The position numbers and the translations under genes were made by a program. From the NCBI RefSeq assembly GCF_021173675.1, contig NZ_JAIHON010000002.1, forward strand, positions 62,001 through 126,000: DNA of 64,000 nt, read 5' to 3'. The stretch's first letter is position 1. The number at the start of each line of letters is the position of its first letter. The notes under the pieces were generated by a model, which did no database searches, was not told the DNA's origin, and worked only from the letters and a program-made list of their open reading frames with translations. Origin of the DNA: Streptomyces lincolnensis. GTDB taxonomy: Bacteria > Actinomycetota > Actinomycetes > Streptomycetales > Streptomycetaceae. This document shows positions 16,768 through 25,510 of this stretch, piece by piece.

Positions 16768-17745
16768 TCAGCCGTACCGCATCCACGCCCGGGTGCCGAA
16801 CGACGCGCACGCCCGCGACGCCACCACGGCCGCTCCCCGCAGGGCCTCCGCGAACGAGGCCGAGGTCACCTCGCCCCGGAGCGCGAGGTGATGGCAGAGC
16901 GCCCCGTGCAGGACGTCCCCCGCGCCCAGCGTGTCCGCCACCCGGACGGCGGGCACGTCCACCGTGCCGCCGCCCTCGGGGCCGGCCCAGACGAGGGGCC
17001 GCTCCCCCCGGCTCACCGCCGACCGGACGACACCGTGCTCCCGAAGGAACCGCAGGGTGTCCACCGGGGTCCTCGTGCCGGGCGGACGGAAGTCCTCCGA
17101 GCAGACGGCCACGTCGACCGACGGCAGCAGTTTCTCCGTGCCGTCCTTCCAACTGCCCCCGTCGAGCACGGTGAGGCGTCCGGCGGTCCGCGCGGCGTGA
17201 GCGGCGGCCACCGCCAACTCCATGTGGTGGCCGTCGAGTTCGACCACGTCACAGTCGGCGACCAGGTCGCCGAGATGCGCGGGCGCGGAGAGCCGGTACC
17301 CGGTGGCGTTGGTCGAGGCGACGGCACGGTCCCCGCTCGACGCGGTCACGAGAACGGAGGACACGGGAGGCGGATCGACCGAGTCCGCCGCCAGATCCAC
17401 CACTCTCACGCCCAGCCGCTCCAGGTCGGCCGTGACCGTGACACCCAGCGGATGGGAGCCGATCGCGGTGAGCAGCGTGGCGCGGCCGCCCAGGTGGGCG
17501 AAGGCCACGGCCGCGTTCGCCGCCGGACCGCCCGCGGCCACCACCTGATCACGAGCTGTCAGTTTCTCGTTGCCGTCCGGCACATGGTCCACGAGCTGGA
17601 TGACGTCGAGGGTGCTCAGACCGACGAACAGGCCCGCGGGACGACAGCTCACGGACACCGCCGCAGACCCGGCCGCGTCCGGCTCCGCGGCGTCCGGCAC
17701 GGCCGCGTTCGCCCCCGCGGCGTCCGGCTCCGCAGTATCCGGCAC
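16768..17745 (-). CDS. PfkB-family carbohydrate kinase with Ala-Pro-Asp repeat N-terminus
   Basis: Ribokinase-type sugar kinase of 325 aa if it starts at GTG 17745. Core motifs: FVGLSTLDVIQ, GGPAANAAVAFAHLGG, TALG-type substrate loop TAIGSHPLG and the C-terminal DTLGAGDVLHGA. The first 30 residues are two 15-residue repeats, VPDTAEPDAAGANAA and VPDAAEPDAAGSAAV, absent from the family; the start could instead be GTG 17658 or 17652, just before the kinase domain. It begins 19 nt after the GCS2 ligase stop, so they are probably co-transcribed. Substrate unknown. Confidence 0.85.
   Translation of the reverse strand: MPDTAEPDAAGANAAVPDAAEPDAAGSAAVSVSCRPAGLFVGLSTLDVIQLVDHVPDGNEKLTARDQVVAAGGPAANAAVAFAHLGGRATLLTAIGSHPLGVTVTADLERLGVRVVDLAADSVDPPPVSSVLVTASSGDRAVASTNATGYRLSAPAHLGDLVADCDVVELDGHHMELAVAAAHAARTAGRLTVLDGGSWKDGTEKLLPSVDVAVCSEDFRPPGTRTPVDTLRFLREHGVVRSAVSRGERPLVWAGPEGGGTVDVPAVRVADTLGAGDVLHGALCHHLALRGEVTSASFAEALRGAAVVASRACASFGTRAWMRYG
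17656..17745 (-). repeat. Two tandem 45-bp units at the start of the PfkB gene
   Basis: On the minus strand the 45-bp unit starting GTGCCGGA and containing GCGGAGCCGGACGC is present twice, encoding 15 residues each. It keeps the reading frame, so copy-number change would lengthen or shorten the N-terminus without breaking the kinase. Confidence 0.6.
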
Positions 17746-17764
17746 CGCCGCGTCCGCCGTCGCA

Positions 17765-19243
17765 TCAGTCGACCGGCCACGTGTGAGCGGGAACGTTGAG
17801 ATGCATGTAGTCGATGTACAGCTGCGTCATCCGCCGCAGCGCCTCGTGACGGCCGCAGTGTGTGGCGTCGTGGATGCGGTGGAACATCTCCTTCTGCCAG
17901 ACGGCCCCGTTGCGGCCCGTGACGCACCGCTGCTCGATGACGCCGAGCAGCGGCTCGCGCCAGGTCGCGTCCATGCCGGACAGCTCCAGCCCGCGGTGCG
18001 CCAGCGGCAGCAGCCGCCGCAGGACGAGTTCGGGCACCGGTACCTCACCCATGCCGGGCCAGTACAGCCGTGCCTCGATGCCGTGCCGGGCCGCGGCGTG
18101 CAGGTTGTCCTCCGCGGCCTGGAACGACATCCGTGACCAGACCGGGCGTTCCTCCTCCACCAGGGCCCGGGTGAGACCGTAGTAGAAGGCGCCGTTGGCG
18201 AGGGTGTCGGCGACGGTCGGACCGGCGGGCAGGACGCGGTTCTCCACCCGGAGGTGCGGCTTGTCGTGGGCGACGGCGTAGACCGGGCGGTTCCAGCGGT
18301 AGACGGTGCCGTTGTGCAGGGTGAGCTCGGACAGCTCCGGAACGTCCCCGCGGTCCAGCGTCTCGACGGGATCCTCCGCGTCGCACAGGGGCAGCAGCGC
18401 CGGGAAGTAGCGCAGGTTCTCCTCGAAGAGGTCGAAGACGCTGGTGATCCACCGCTCCCCGAACCACACCCGGGGCCGCACCCCCTGCACCTTGATCTCC
18501 TGCGGCCGGGTGTCGGTGGCCTGCTCGAACAGCGGGATGCGGGTCTCGTGCCACAGTTCCTTGCCGAACAGGAACGGCGAGTTGGCCGCCAGCGCCACCT
18601 GGACCCCGGCGATGGCCTGCGCCGCGTTCCAGTAGTCGGCGAACTCCTCGGGGGAGACCTGGAGATGGAACTGGGTGCTGGTGCAGGCGGCCTCCGGCGT
18701 GATCGTGTCCGCGTAGGTCCGCAGCCGGTCGACGCCGTCCACCTCGATGTGCAGATCCTCGCCGCGGGCGGCGAAGACCTGGTCGTTGAGCAGCCGGTAG
18801 CGCGGATTCTCCGACAGCGCCGCCTCCCCGACGTCCGTCTGACGGAGCGTCGGCAGGATCCCCGTCATGATCAGCCGGGCGTCGACCGACCGGGCGCGCT
18901 CGTCGGCGTGGTTGAGCGCCTCCCGGATCTCCGTCTCCCAGGAGCCGGGGCCGCCGGCGGTCAGCCGGCGCGGCGGAATGTTGATCTCCAGGTTGAACCG
19001 GCCCAGCTCGGTGGCCCACGCCGGATCCGCGATCGCCTCCAGCACATCGCTGTTGCGCATCGCCGGCTCCGCCGCGCCGTCGACCAGATTCAGCTCGATC
19101 TCCAGCCCGACCTGCGGACGCTCGGACTCGAAGCGTGCCTCGCGCAGCATCTGCGCGAGCGCCTCCAGACACTGGTGGATCTTGATCCGGTAGCGGCGGC
19201 GGTCCTCGCGGGTGAACACCATCGCCGGGACGTCGCGACCCAT
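17765..19243 (-). CDS. Glutamate-cysteine ligase, GCS2 family (carboxylate-amine ligase)
   Basis: 492 aa. Motifs of the GCS2 fold: QVGLEIELNLVDG near the N-terminus (ATP/glutamate-binding glutamates), LGRFNLEINIPPR, TSTQFHLQVSPEEF and HLRVENRVLPAGPT, plus FYYGLTRALVEE. The family ligates glutamate to cysteine or another amine using ATP; in actinobacteria several paralogs exist whose amine acceptor is unknown. This is longer than the roughly 370-aa YbdK type because of an extended C-terminal region ending in LYIDYMHLNVPAHTW. It precedes the PfkB gene by 19 nt. Confidence 0.85.
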   Translation of the reverse strand: MGRDVPAMVFTREDRRRYRIKIHQCLEALAQMLREARFESERPQVGLEIELNLVDGAAEPAMRNSDVLEAIADPAWATELGRFNLEINIPPRRLTAGGPGSWETEIREALNHADERARSVDARLIMTGILPTLRQTDVGEAALSENPRYRLLNDQVFAARGEDLHIEVDGVDRLRTYADTITPEAACTSTQFHLQVSPEEFADYWNAAQAIAGVQVALAANSPFLFGKELWHETRIPLFEQATDTRPQEIKVQGVRPRVWFGERWITSVFDLFEENLRYFPALLPLCDAEDPVETLDRGDVPELSELTLHNGTVYRWNRPVYAVAHDKPHLRVENRVLPAGPTVADTLANGAFYYGLTRALVEEERPVWSRMSFQAAEDNLHAAARHGIEARLYWPGMGEVPVPELVLRRLLPLAHRGLELSGMDATWREPLLGVIEQRCVTGRNGAVWQKEMFHRIHDATHCGRHEALRRMTQLYIDYMHLNVPAHTWPVD

Positions 19244-19366
19244 CGGCCCTCCCGGGTTCTCCTCCTCGGACGGCTCTCGTTTCAGCCTCGCACCATCTCT
19301 CGCCCCTGACCAGGCGGGACGAGGTAACGAACACCGGCCCCCAGCAAGCCCGCCACGGCGTCACCG

Positions 19367-19372
19367 TATGCT
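19367..19372 (+). promoter_or_regulatory. -10 box of leaderless GH43-like gene
   Basis: TATGCT ends 6 nt before GTG 19379, with no ribosome site between them. This fits a leaderless transcript and decides the start codon. Confidence 0.5.
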
Positions 19373-19378
19373 CCGACC

Positions 19379-20398
19379 GTGGCTGACACCGACCTCCTGC
19401 GGCTGCCCGACATGCCGTTGCACGATCCCTTCGTGGTCGCCGACACCGGGAACCGCAACTACCACCTCTACACGTCCAACGACCCCACGGTGTCGGGCGT
19501 GCCCGGCACCGGCACGATGGTCTACCGCAGCCACGACCTGCGCGAGTGGACCCGTCCCGTCGTGGTCTTCCGCGCCGCCGGACAGGAGGGACTGTGGGCC
19601 ACCGACGGCGGATGGGCGCCGGAGGTGCACGCCTGGAACGGCAGGTACTACCTGTTCACGACCCTCCACAACGAGGACAGGCCGCTCGCCGTGCCCCCGG
19701 CCGGCCCCTACGGCACCCCGTTCCAGCTCCGCACCCACATGCGCGGCACCGTCATCGCCGTGGCCGACTCCCTGCTGGGTCCCTTCACCGTCCTCGACCC
19801 CACCCGCCCCACCCCGCCCGAGAACCTCATGACCCTCGACGGCACACTTCACGTCGACCGGGCCGGACAGCCCTGGATGGTCTACGCGCACGAGTGGCTC
19901 CAGACCATCGACGGCACCATGGAGGCCGTCCGCCTGACTCCGGACCTCTCGGGCACCGTCGGAACACCCGTCCACCTGTTCAAGGCCTCGGACGCGCCCT
20001 GGCTCGGCGAGCAGATCCCCGGCGGGCTGCCGCACCAGCTCCCGCCCTACGTCACCGACGGACCGCAACTGCACCGCGCTCCCGACGGGTCCCTGCTCAT
20101 GCTGTGGTCGACGTACGAGAAGAACGTGCCCGGCACCGACGGCACGCTCGGCGGCGGCTATGTGCAGACCTACGCCGTCTCGGACTCCGGGGACCTCACG
20201 GGACCGTGGCGGCAGCGCCGTCCGCTGGTCCGTGACGACAGCGGCCACGGCATGCTGTTCTCCGCGTTCGACGGCCGTCTGATGATGATCCTGCACCGCC
20301 CGTTCGACAACGCCCGGGGCAAGCTCTACGAGATGCGGCTCGACGGCGACGAGCTGCGGGTGCTGCGTCAGTGCACCGACCTCGACGGCGGCGGCTGA
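19379..20398 (+). CDS. Intracellular GH43-like glycoside hydrolase
   Basis: 339 aa from GTG 19379 without a signal peptide, so the enzyme is cytoplasmic and probably acts on imported oligosaccharides. Five-bladed beta-propeller motifs: MPLHDPFVVAD (catalytic base Asp), DGGWAPEVHAWNGRYYLF, DGTLHVDRAGQPWMVYAH and YVTDGPQLHRAPDGS. The acidic residues at blade starts fit GH43, whose members are arabinofuranosidases, xylosidases or arabinanases. No partner transporter is adjacent. Divergent from the GCS2 ligase gene. Confidence 0.82.
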   Translation: MADTDLLRLPDMPLHDPFVVADTGNRNYHLYTSNDPTVSGVPGTGTMVYRSHDLREWTRPVVVFRAAGQEGLWATDGGWAPEVHAWNGRYYLFTTLHNEDRPLAVPPAGPYGTPFQLRTHMRGTVIAVADSLLGPFTVLDPTRPTPPENLMTLDGTLHVDRAGQPWMVYAHEWLQTIDGTMEAVRLTPDLSGTVGTPVHLFKASDAPWLGEQIPGGLPHQLPPYVTDGPQLHRAPDGSLLMLWSTYEKNVPGTDGTLGGGYVQTYAVSDSGDLTGPWRQRRPLVRDDSGHGMLFSAFDGRLMMILHRPFDNARGKLYEMRLDGDELRVLRQCTDLDGGG

Positions 20399-20411
20399 CC
20401 CGGCACGGGGG

Positions 20412-20885
20412 TCACCGCGGGGTGAGCCGGACCACCGGGTACTCCCGGTCGGTCTTGCGCTGGTACTTCTCGTAGCGGGGCTGGGCGGCGACGATCCGCC
20501 GCCAGGCCCGCTCGCGCTCGGCGCCGTCCAGCACCCGCGGCGTCACCGGGACGGCCGGGCGGCCGGGCAGTTCGACCGAGGCACGGTCGGGACACGCGAG
20601 GAGATTGAGGTGCCAGTCCGGGTGCCGGGTCGTACCGCCCGACGCGACCACCAGCCAGGCGTCCTCGCCGTCGGCGAACCACGCCACCGGCGTCTGCCGG
20701 GCCTGCCCGCTCCGGCGGCCCACCGTGTGCAGGATCAGCACCTCCATGCCCATGAACGTCCCACGGCCGCCTCGGATCCTGCGGTTCGTCCGGGCGTTCA
20801 TGCGGTGCTGCATCCACCGCGAGAAGGCCGACGGCGAGCCGTTCTCGCGCCTCGTCCCGTCGTCCGTCCGCTGGTTGTGTGTCAT
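20412..20885 (-). CDS. Deazaflavin (F420)-dependent nitroreductase-family protein
   Basis: 157 aa from ATG 20885 with GGAGG 5 nt upstream. The split-barrel DDN-like sequence shows VLILHTVGRRSGQARQTPV, WLVVASGGTTRHPDWHLNLL and a C-terminal YQRKTDREYPVVRLTP. These are the conserved blocks of F420H2-dependent quinone reductases/nitroreductases. They reduce quinones or nitro compounds using cofactor F420, which Streptomyces makes. It converges on the GH43-like gene, 13 nt apart. Confidence 0.9.
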   Translation of the reverse strand: MTHNQRTDDGTRRENGSPSAFSRWMQHRMNARTNRRIRGGRGTFMGMEVLILHTVGRRSGQARQTPVAWFADGEDAWLVVASGGTTRHPDWHLNLLACPDRASVELPGRPAVPVTPRVLDGAERERAWRRIVAAQPRYEKYQRKTDREYPVVRLTPR

Positions 20886-21013
20886 GACTGCCTCCGGTTG
20901 TCGATGCGTCACCGGCGTGGTGCGCCGGGTTCCTGACCGCGCGCCCTCACGGCGGGCGAGAAGTCCCGGCCCCGGGCGGCGCGTCCGCGCACACCGCCCG
21001 GGACCGGCACCCC

Positions 21014-21472
21014 TCATCCCCACGCGCCGGCGATCTGCCGGGTCGTGGCGTTGAGCCGGTTGAACATGTTGGTGACGCCGATCATCAGGACGATCGCCGC
21101 GAGCTGCTTCTCGTCGAAGTAGGTGGCGGCCGTGTCCCAGACCTCGTCGCCCACCGCGTCGGGACGGTCGGCCAGCCGCGTCGCGGCCTCGGCCAGTTCG
21201 AGCGCCGCCCGCTCCTCCTCGGTGAAGTACGGGGCCTCCCGCCAGGCGGCGACCGTGGCCAGCCGCTCGTCGCTCATCCCGGCCTTGCGGGCGGACTTGG
21301 CGCCCCCGTCGACGCAGGCGCTGCATCCGTTGATCTGGCTGATCCGCAGATGCACCAGCTCCAGCGTCTGCCCCTCGACGCCACCGGACTGCACGGCCTT
21401 GATGATCTCCTGGATGGGCTGCATCGCACCGGACAGGACGACTGCGGGGCTCTGCATACGGGACTGCATCAT
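21014..21472 (-). CDS. Carboxymuconolactone decarboxylase / AhpD-like peroxidase-family protein
   Basis: 152 aa from ATG 21472 with GGAGGAGAG 7 nt upstream. The AhpD core motif ELVHLRISQINGCSACVDGG carries the C-x-x-C pair used in alkylhydroperoxidase chemistry. LAAIVLMIGVTNMFNRLN is the second family block. It may detoxify peroxides or act as a thiol-disulfide protein. It lies 128 nt before the F420-type gene on the same strand and may be its operon partner in redox defence. Plausible ECF41 target families include this one, but no ECF41-type promoter was seen here. Confidence 0.9.
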   Translation of the reverse strand: MMQSRMQSPAVVLSGAMQPIQEIIKAVQSGGVEGQTLELVHLRISQINGCSACVDGGAKSARKAGMSDERLATVAAWREAPYFTEEERAALELAEAATRLADRPDAVGDEVWDTAATYFDEKQLAAIVLMIGVTNMFNRLNATTRQIAGAWG

Positions 21473-21653
21473 CGGGACTCTCTCCTCCGGTCGGTGCCCC
21501 CGACCTCGGGGGCGTGACTCCATGACAGCCGCGAGGGCTTGCCACGGCGACGGCCGTGGGACACCGTGGGACAGCCGAAACGGCTCTGAACAGCGACGAC
21601 CCGCCCCGGACAGTTCGTGCCGGCGTGGGACAGGTCAAGGCGGGGGAACAGGG

Positions 21654-24122
21654 ATGGCACAGCAAGAGGCGAGGACGACGGACCCGCAGGACGAACTGGC
21701 CGCCCGGCTGCGCCTGCTCCAGGAGCTGTCCGGGCTCGGCGTCCGGGCCCTCGCGCGGGACGCCGGTCTCAGCTCCTCGTCGCTGTCGCGCTACCTCAGC
21801 GGCCGGACGGTGCCGCCCTGGCCCGCCGTGATCGCCCTGTGCCGCCTCGTCACACGCGACCCGCGCCCGCTGCGCCCCCTGTGGGAACACGCCTCCCACC
21901 CCCTGCCGGCGCCCCCGAGAACCAGCCGCCAGGTCCCGCCCCCGTCCCCGCCCGCCGGCGCCCCGCGCCCGCCCCGCAACGATCTCCCGCGCGACGTCCC
22001 CGACTTCACCGGACGCGAGGCACAACTCGCCGCCGTGCTCGCCGCGGTGGCCGCCGGCCGCGTGGTCGCCGTGGACGGCATGGCCGGCGTCGGCAAGACC
22101 TGCCTGGCCGTGCACGCCGCCCACCGGCTCGCCGCCGACCACCCCGACGCCCAGCTCTACCTGGACCTGCGCGGATTCACCGAGGGACGCCGCCCGCTCG
22201 ACCACGACAGCGCGCTGCGCACCTTGCTCGCCGCCCTGGACGTCCCCTCCGAGAAGGTCCCGCAGGACGGCGGCGTCGAGCGACTCGCCGCCTGCTGGCG
22301 CGCGGAACTGGCAGGCCGACGAGCCGTCCTGGTCCTCGACAACGCCGCCGACGCCGACCAGGTCCGCCCCCTGCTGCCCGGTGCCGGATCGTCCGTCGCC
22401 CTGATCACCAGCCGCAACCGCCTGCTCGGCCTGGACGACGTGCCACCGGTGTCGCTCGACGTACTGACCGAGCGGGAGAGCGCCCAGCTGCTGGCCCGCG
22501 CCAGCGGCGACCCCGACGGTCCCGAGGGGCGCCTCGCCCGCGATCCGGAGGCCACCGCCGAGGTGCTGCGCCTGTGCGGACGCCTGCCGCTGGCCCTGCG
22601 TCTGGCCGCCGCCCGGCTGCGCCACCGGCCCGGCTGGACCGTGGGCATCCTCGTCGAACGGATGGCGGAGGGCGCGAGCGAGTTCGACACCGTCTTCGAC
22701 ATGTCCGTACGACAGCTGGACCGGCCCCGAAGACGTCTGTTCCGCCTGCTCGGCCTGCTGCCCGGGGCGACCTTCGACGCGTACGTGGCGGCGGCCCTGG
22801 CGGACGTGCCGCTGCGCGACGCACGGGCGATGCTGGAGGACCTCCTCGACGCGCACCTCGTCCAGCAGCCGTCGGCCGGCCGCTACCGCCTGCACGACCT
22901 GGTCCACCAGCACGCCCGCCGCGCCACCCTGGAACAGGACCCGCCGGCCGACCGGGACCGGGCGCTGCGCCGGGTGCTCGACTACTACGTCCACGCGGCG
23001 GCCGCCGCCGACACCGCGATGCCGTTCCTGTCCGTCAGCCGCGCGTCCCGCGTCGGCCAACTCCCGCCCGCACTGCCGCGGTTCACCGACAAGATCGCGG
23101 CCCTGATCTGGTTCGGCACCGAGTACACCAACCTGCTCGCCGCCTTCGAAGCGGCGGACGCGGCCGGGGCCGACACCCACGTGTGCGAACTGCCGCGGTT
23201 CATGCGGGCGTACTTCGCGCGGCGCTGCGGAACGACCATGCTCAACGCCCTGTTCGAGCGCTCACTGGCCGCCGCGCAGCGCCTGGACGATCCGCTCCAA
23301 CTGGCCGAGGCCCACAGCGACCTGGGCTTCGCCCGGTACAACGCGGGCCGCCTGGCGGATGCCGACGCCGCGTACGAGACGGCGGCCACGCTGCTCACCG
23401 GCGCGGGAGACACCCTCGCCGAGGCCGAGCTGACGCTGCGCCGCGGCTACCTGGCCTGGGACCAGGGGCACGTCGAGGAGCCGCTCGAACTCTTCCGTCT
23501 CGCGGGCAAGTTGTACGCGGACGCCGACCGCCCGATGGGAACCGCCCACGCCACCGCCTACGAGGCGTGGGCGATGCTGCAACTGGGACACCGCGAGGAG
23601 GCGGCACGGCTGGCTCGTACGGTACTGGAGGCCCCGCACGCCGACCCCGCGTGGCCGCCCACCCTCACGGCCCGGATCACCCTCGGCGTGGCCGTCGCCC
23701 ACGAGGACCCCGACGAGGCCCTGCGACACCTGGACCAGGCCCTCGCCCTGGCCCGCGAGGACGGGCACCGGCACAACGAGGCGTGGTGCCTCAACTGCCG
23801 GGGCGTCGCACTGCGGCAGATGAGCCGTCACGAGGAGGCACTGGCCGCCCACCGAGAGGCCTTCGCCCTGCTCGACGAACTCTTCGAGGAACACTGGAAG
23901 ATCCACTTCCTCAACGGCTACGGCGAGACCTGCCGCCTGGCGGGCCTGCCCGACCAGGCCCTGCACCTGCATCGCGAGGCCCTGCGACTCGCCCGCCGGC
24001 TGGCCAACCGGCACGAGGAGGCGCTCGCCCACGAGGGCATCGCCGCCGTGCTCGACGGAACGGACCCGGCCGCGGCCGCCGACCACCGGGCCGCGGGCCG
24101 GGCCGTCCTGCCGGACAGCTGA
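21654..24122 (+). CDS. XRE-HTH / NB-ARC / TPR STAND-type regulator
   Basis: 822 aa from ATG 21654. Residues about 10-65 form an XRE-type helix-turn-helix (LRLLQELSGLGVRALARDAG, then SSSLSRYLSGRTVPPW). A Pro-rich linker (about 85-115) leads to an NB-ARC ATPase: DFTGREAQL, Walker A GMAGVGKTCLA, Walker B RRAVLVLDNAA, ITSRNRLLG and GRLPLALRLAA. From about 480 to the end are TPR-like helical repeats. STAND proteins hydrolyse nucleotide and oligomerise on sensing a ligand; in Streptomyces they regulate antibiotic or developmental genes. No SARP domain is present. The target is unknown. Confidence 0.88.
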   Translation: MAQQEARTTDPQDELAARLRLLQELSGLGVRALARDAGLSSSSLSRYLSGRTVPPWPAVIALCRLVTRDPRPLRPLWEHASHPLPAPPRTSRQVPPPSPPAGAPRPPRNDLPRDVPDFTGREAQLAAVLAAVAAGRVVAVDGMAGVGKTCLAVHAAHRLAADHPDAQLYLDLRGFTEGRRPLDHDSALRTLLAALDVPSEKVPQDGGVERLAACWRAELAGRRAVLVLDNAADADQVRPLLPGAGSSVALITSRNRLLGLDDVPPVSLDVLTERESAQLLARASGDPDGPEGRLARDPEATAEVLRLCGRLPLALRLAAARLRHRPGWTVGILVERMAEGASEFDTVFDMSVRQLDRPRRRLFRLLGLLPGATFDAYVAAALADVPLRDARAMLEDLLDAHLVQQPSAGRYRLHDLVHQHARRATLEQDPPADRDRALRRVLDYYVHAAAAADTAMPFLSVSRASRVGQLPPALPRFTDKIAALIWFGTEYTNLLAAFEAADAAGADTHVCELPRFMRAYFARRCGTTMLNALFERSLAAAQRLDDPLQLAEAHSDLGFARYNAGRLADADAAYETAATLLTGAGDTLAEAELTLRRGYLAWDQGHVEEPLELFRLAGKLYADADRPMGTAHATAYEAWAMLQLGHREEAARLARTVLEAPHADPAWPPTLTARITLGVAVAHEDPDEALRHLDQALALAREDGHRHNEAWCLNCRGVALRQMSRHEEALAAHREAFALLDELFEEHWKIHFLNGYGETCRLAGLPDQALHLHREALRLARRLANRHEEALAHEGIAAVLDGTDPAAAADHRAAGRAVLPDS

Positions 24123-24133
24123 CGGCAGGCAAG

Positions 24134-24553
24134 TCACCCCCGCGGCGCGTCGCCGAAGACCAGGCGATGCCCGCGGGCGGTGTCCACGTACTCGCGGACG
24201 CGGTGGATCAGCCCCTCCCGCAGTTCGAAGACGAAGCAGTAGTCGTTGGCGTAGGGGCGGCCGTCGGCGAGCGTCGCCGTCACGGTCGCCTCCACGACCA
24301 CCCGGTCGCCGTCGGTGTGGAGGTGGTGGAAGGCGGCGGAGAGATCGCGGGCGAACAGGCGGGGCAGGTCCTTGGCGAAGAAACGCACGATCGCGTTCCT
24401 GCCCACCATGTGAGGGGTCGCCCCCAGCGCCACGGCGGTGGCGTTGCCGGGCGGCGAGAGCCATTCGGCGTCCTCGGTGAGGACCGCGGAGATCCGGGCG
24501 GGGTCGTGTGCGGCGAGCGCCTGGAAGGCGTCCTGGATGACGGTGTGATGCAT
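24134..24553 (-). CDS. SnoaL-like / NTF2-fold protein
   Basis: 139 aa from ATG 24553. It is a small alpha+beta barrel of the SnoaL-like family: VIQDAFQALAAHDPARISAVLTEDAEWLSPP, FFAKDLPRLF, VVVEATVTATLADGRPYANDYCFVFEL and the end HRVREYVDT. Members are polyketide cyclases, isomerases or non-catalytic binding proteins; the exact role cannot be told. It is divergent from the AraC gene, which may regulate it. It ends 11 nt from the STAND regulator stop (convergent). Confidence 0.82.
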   Translation of the reverse strand: MHHTVIQDAFQALAAHDPARISAVLTEDAEWLSPPGNATAVALGATPHMVGRNAIVRFFAKDLPRLFARDLSAAFHHLHTDGDRVVVEATVTATLADGRPYANDYCFVFELREGLIHRVREYVDTARGHRLVFGDAPRG

Positions 24554-24616
24554 GACCTCACTGTCACCGCCGCCACGCGTCACCGTCTTGGACGAATGTT
24601 CCGGTCGATCCCGTCC

Positions 24617-24622
24617 TATCCT
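24617..24622 (+). promoter_or_regulatory. -10 box of leaderless araC-type gene
   Basis: TATCCT ends 6 nt before ATG 24629, with no ribosome site. The box sits inside a small dyad CGTCC/GGACG (24612-24628), a possible autoregulatory site. Confidence 0.5.
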
Positions 24623-24628
24623 GGGACG

Positions 24629-25462
24629 ATGCGATCCACCGTGCACGAGCGCGGAACCGCGGCCGCGTGGGACGTCGTGAGACCGCCGGGGCCGAGCCGG
24701 TTGGCGGGCGTCAGCATGGCGGGGTTCCGCGCCGCGAGCACCGCGGGCCGGGTCGACGTACGCGTGGTTCCGCATCCGGCCGTCACCGTGGTGCTGGAGT
24801 TCGGTGCCGGCCCGCTCGTCGTGGACACCGCCAATGGGCACAGGCAGCGGGGGGACCTCGTCGCCGGGTTCCTGCACGGCTCGCTGCGCGTGCGGGGTGA
24901 GAGCGTCGAGTGTGTGCAGGTGCGCCTGTCACCGGTGGTCGCGCACACCGTGCTGGACGCCTCGCCCGCCGAGCTGGACCACACCGTGGTCGGGCTGGAG
25001 GACCTGTGGGGCCGGGACGCGGCACGCCTGCGACAGCGGCTCGGTGAAACCACGTCCTGGCAGGACCGGTTCGCGCTGGCGGAGGCACTGCTCACCCGCC
25101 GGGCCGAGTCCGGGCCGCCGGTGGACCGCCAGGTGGCCTGGGCCTGGCACCGGATCACGGCCGGCCGAGGCCGGGTCAGGATCGAGGAGTTGGCGGCCGA
25201 ACTCGGCTGGAGCCGCACACGCCTGTGGAGCCGCTTCCGCTCACAGATCGGCCTTCCGCCCAAGCGCGCCGCGAAGTTGGTCCGCTTCGATCACGCCGCC
25301 CACCGCCTCGCGACGGGCGAGAGCCCGGCCCGGGTCGCGGCGGACAGCGGCTACGTCGACCAGTCCCACCTGCACCGGGACGTTCTCGCGTTCACGGGAG
25401 CGACGCCGGCGACGGTCGCCGGGGGCCAGTGGCTGGCGGTGGACGCCATGGCGTGGGACTGA
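24629..25462 (+). CDS. AraC-family transcriptional regulator
   Basis: 277 aa. The N-terminal effector domain (about 1-165) contains VVPHPAVTVVLEFGAGP and a cupin-like LVAGFLHGSLRVRGESVECVQVRL region. The C-terminal double HTH (about 170-265) includes RIEELAAELGWSRTRLWSRF and GESPARVAADSGYVDQSHLHRD, the typical AraC pattern. The likely start is the leaderless ATG 24629. It is divergent from the SnoaL-like gene, about 75 bp apart, the most likely target. Confidence 0.9.
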   Translation: MRSTVHERGTAAAWDVVRPPGPSRLAGVSMAGFRAASTAGRVDVRVVPHPAVTVVLEFGAGPLVVDTANGHRQRGDLVAGFLHGSLRVRGESVECVQVRLSPVVAHTVLDASPAELDHTVVGLEDLWGRDAARLRQRLGETTSWQDRFALAEALLTRRAESGPPVDRQVAWAWHRITAGRGRVRIEELAAELGWSRTRLWSRFRSQIGLPPKRAAKLVRFDHAAHRLATGESPARVAADSGYVDQSHLHRDVLAFTGATPATVAGGQWLAVDAMAWD

Positions 25463-25510
25463 CGGCGTAGGCGGCGGGGCCCGACGCGCACGCGAACGGC
25501 CGGCCCCTCG

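Noticed and set aside
20412..23180. 922-codon minus-strand open frame over the STAND regulator
   Set aside because: Only its last 157 codons, from ATG 20885, match a real family; the upstream part is antisense to the 822-aa regulator.
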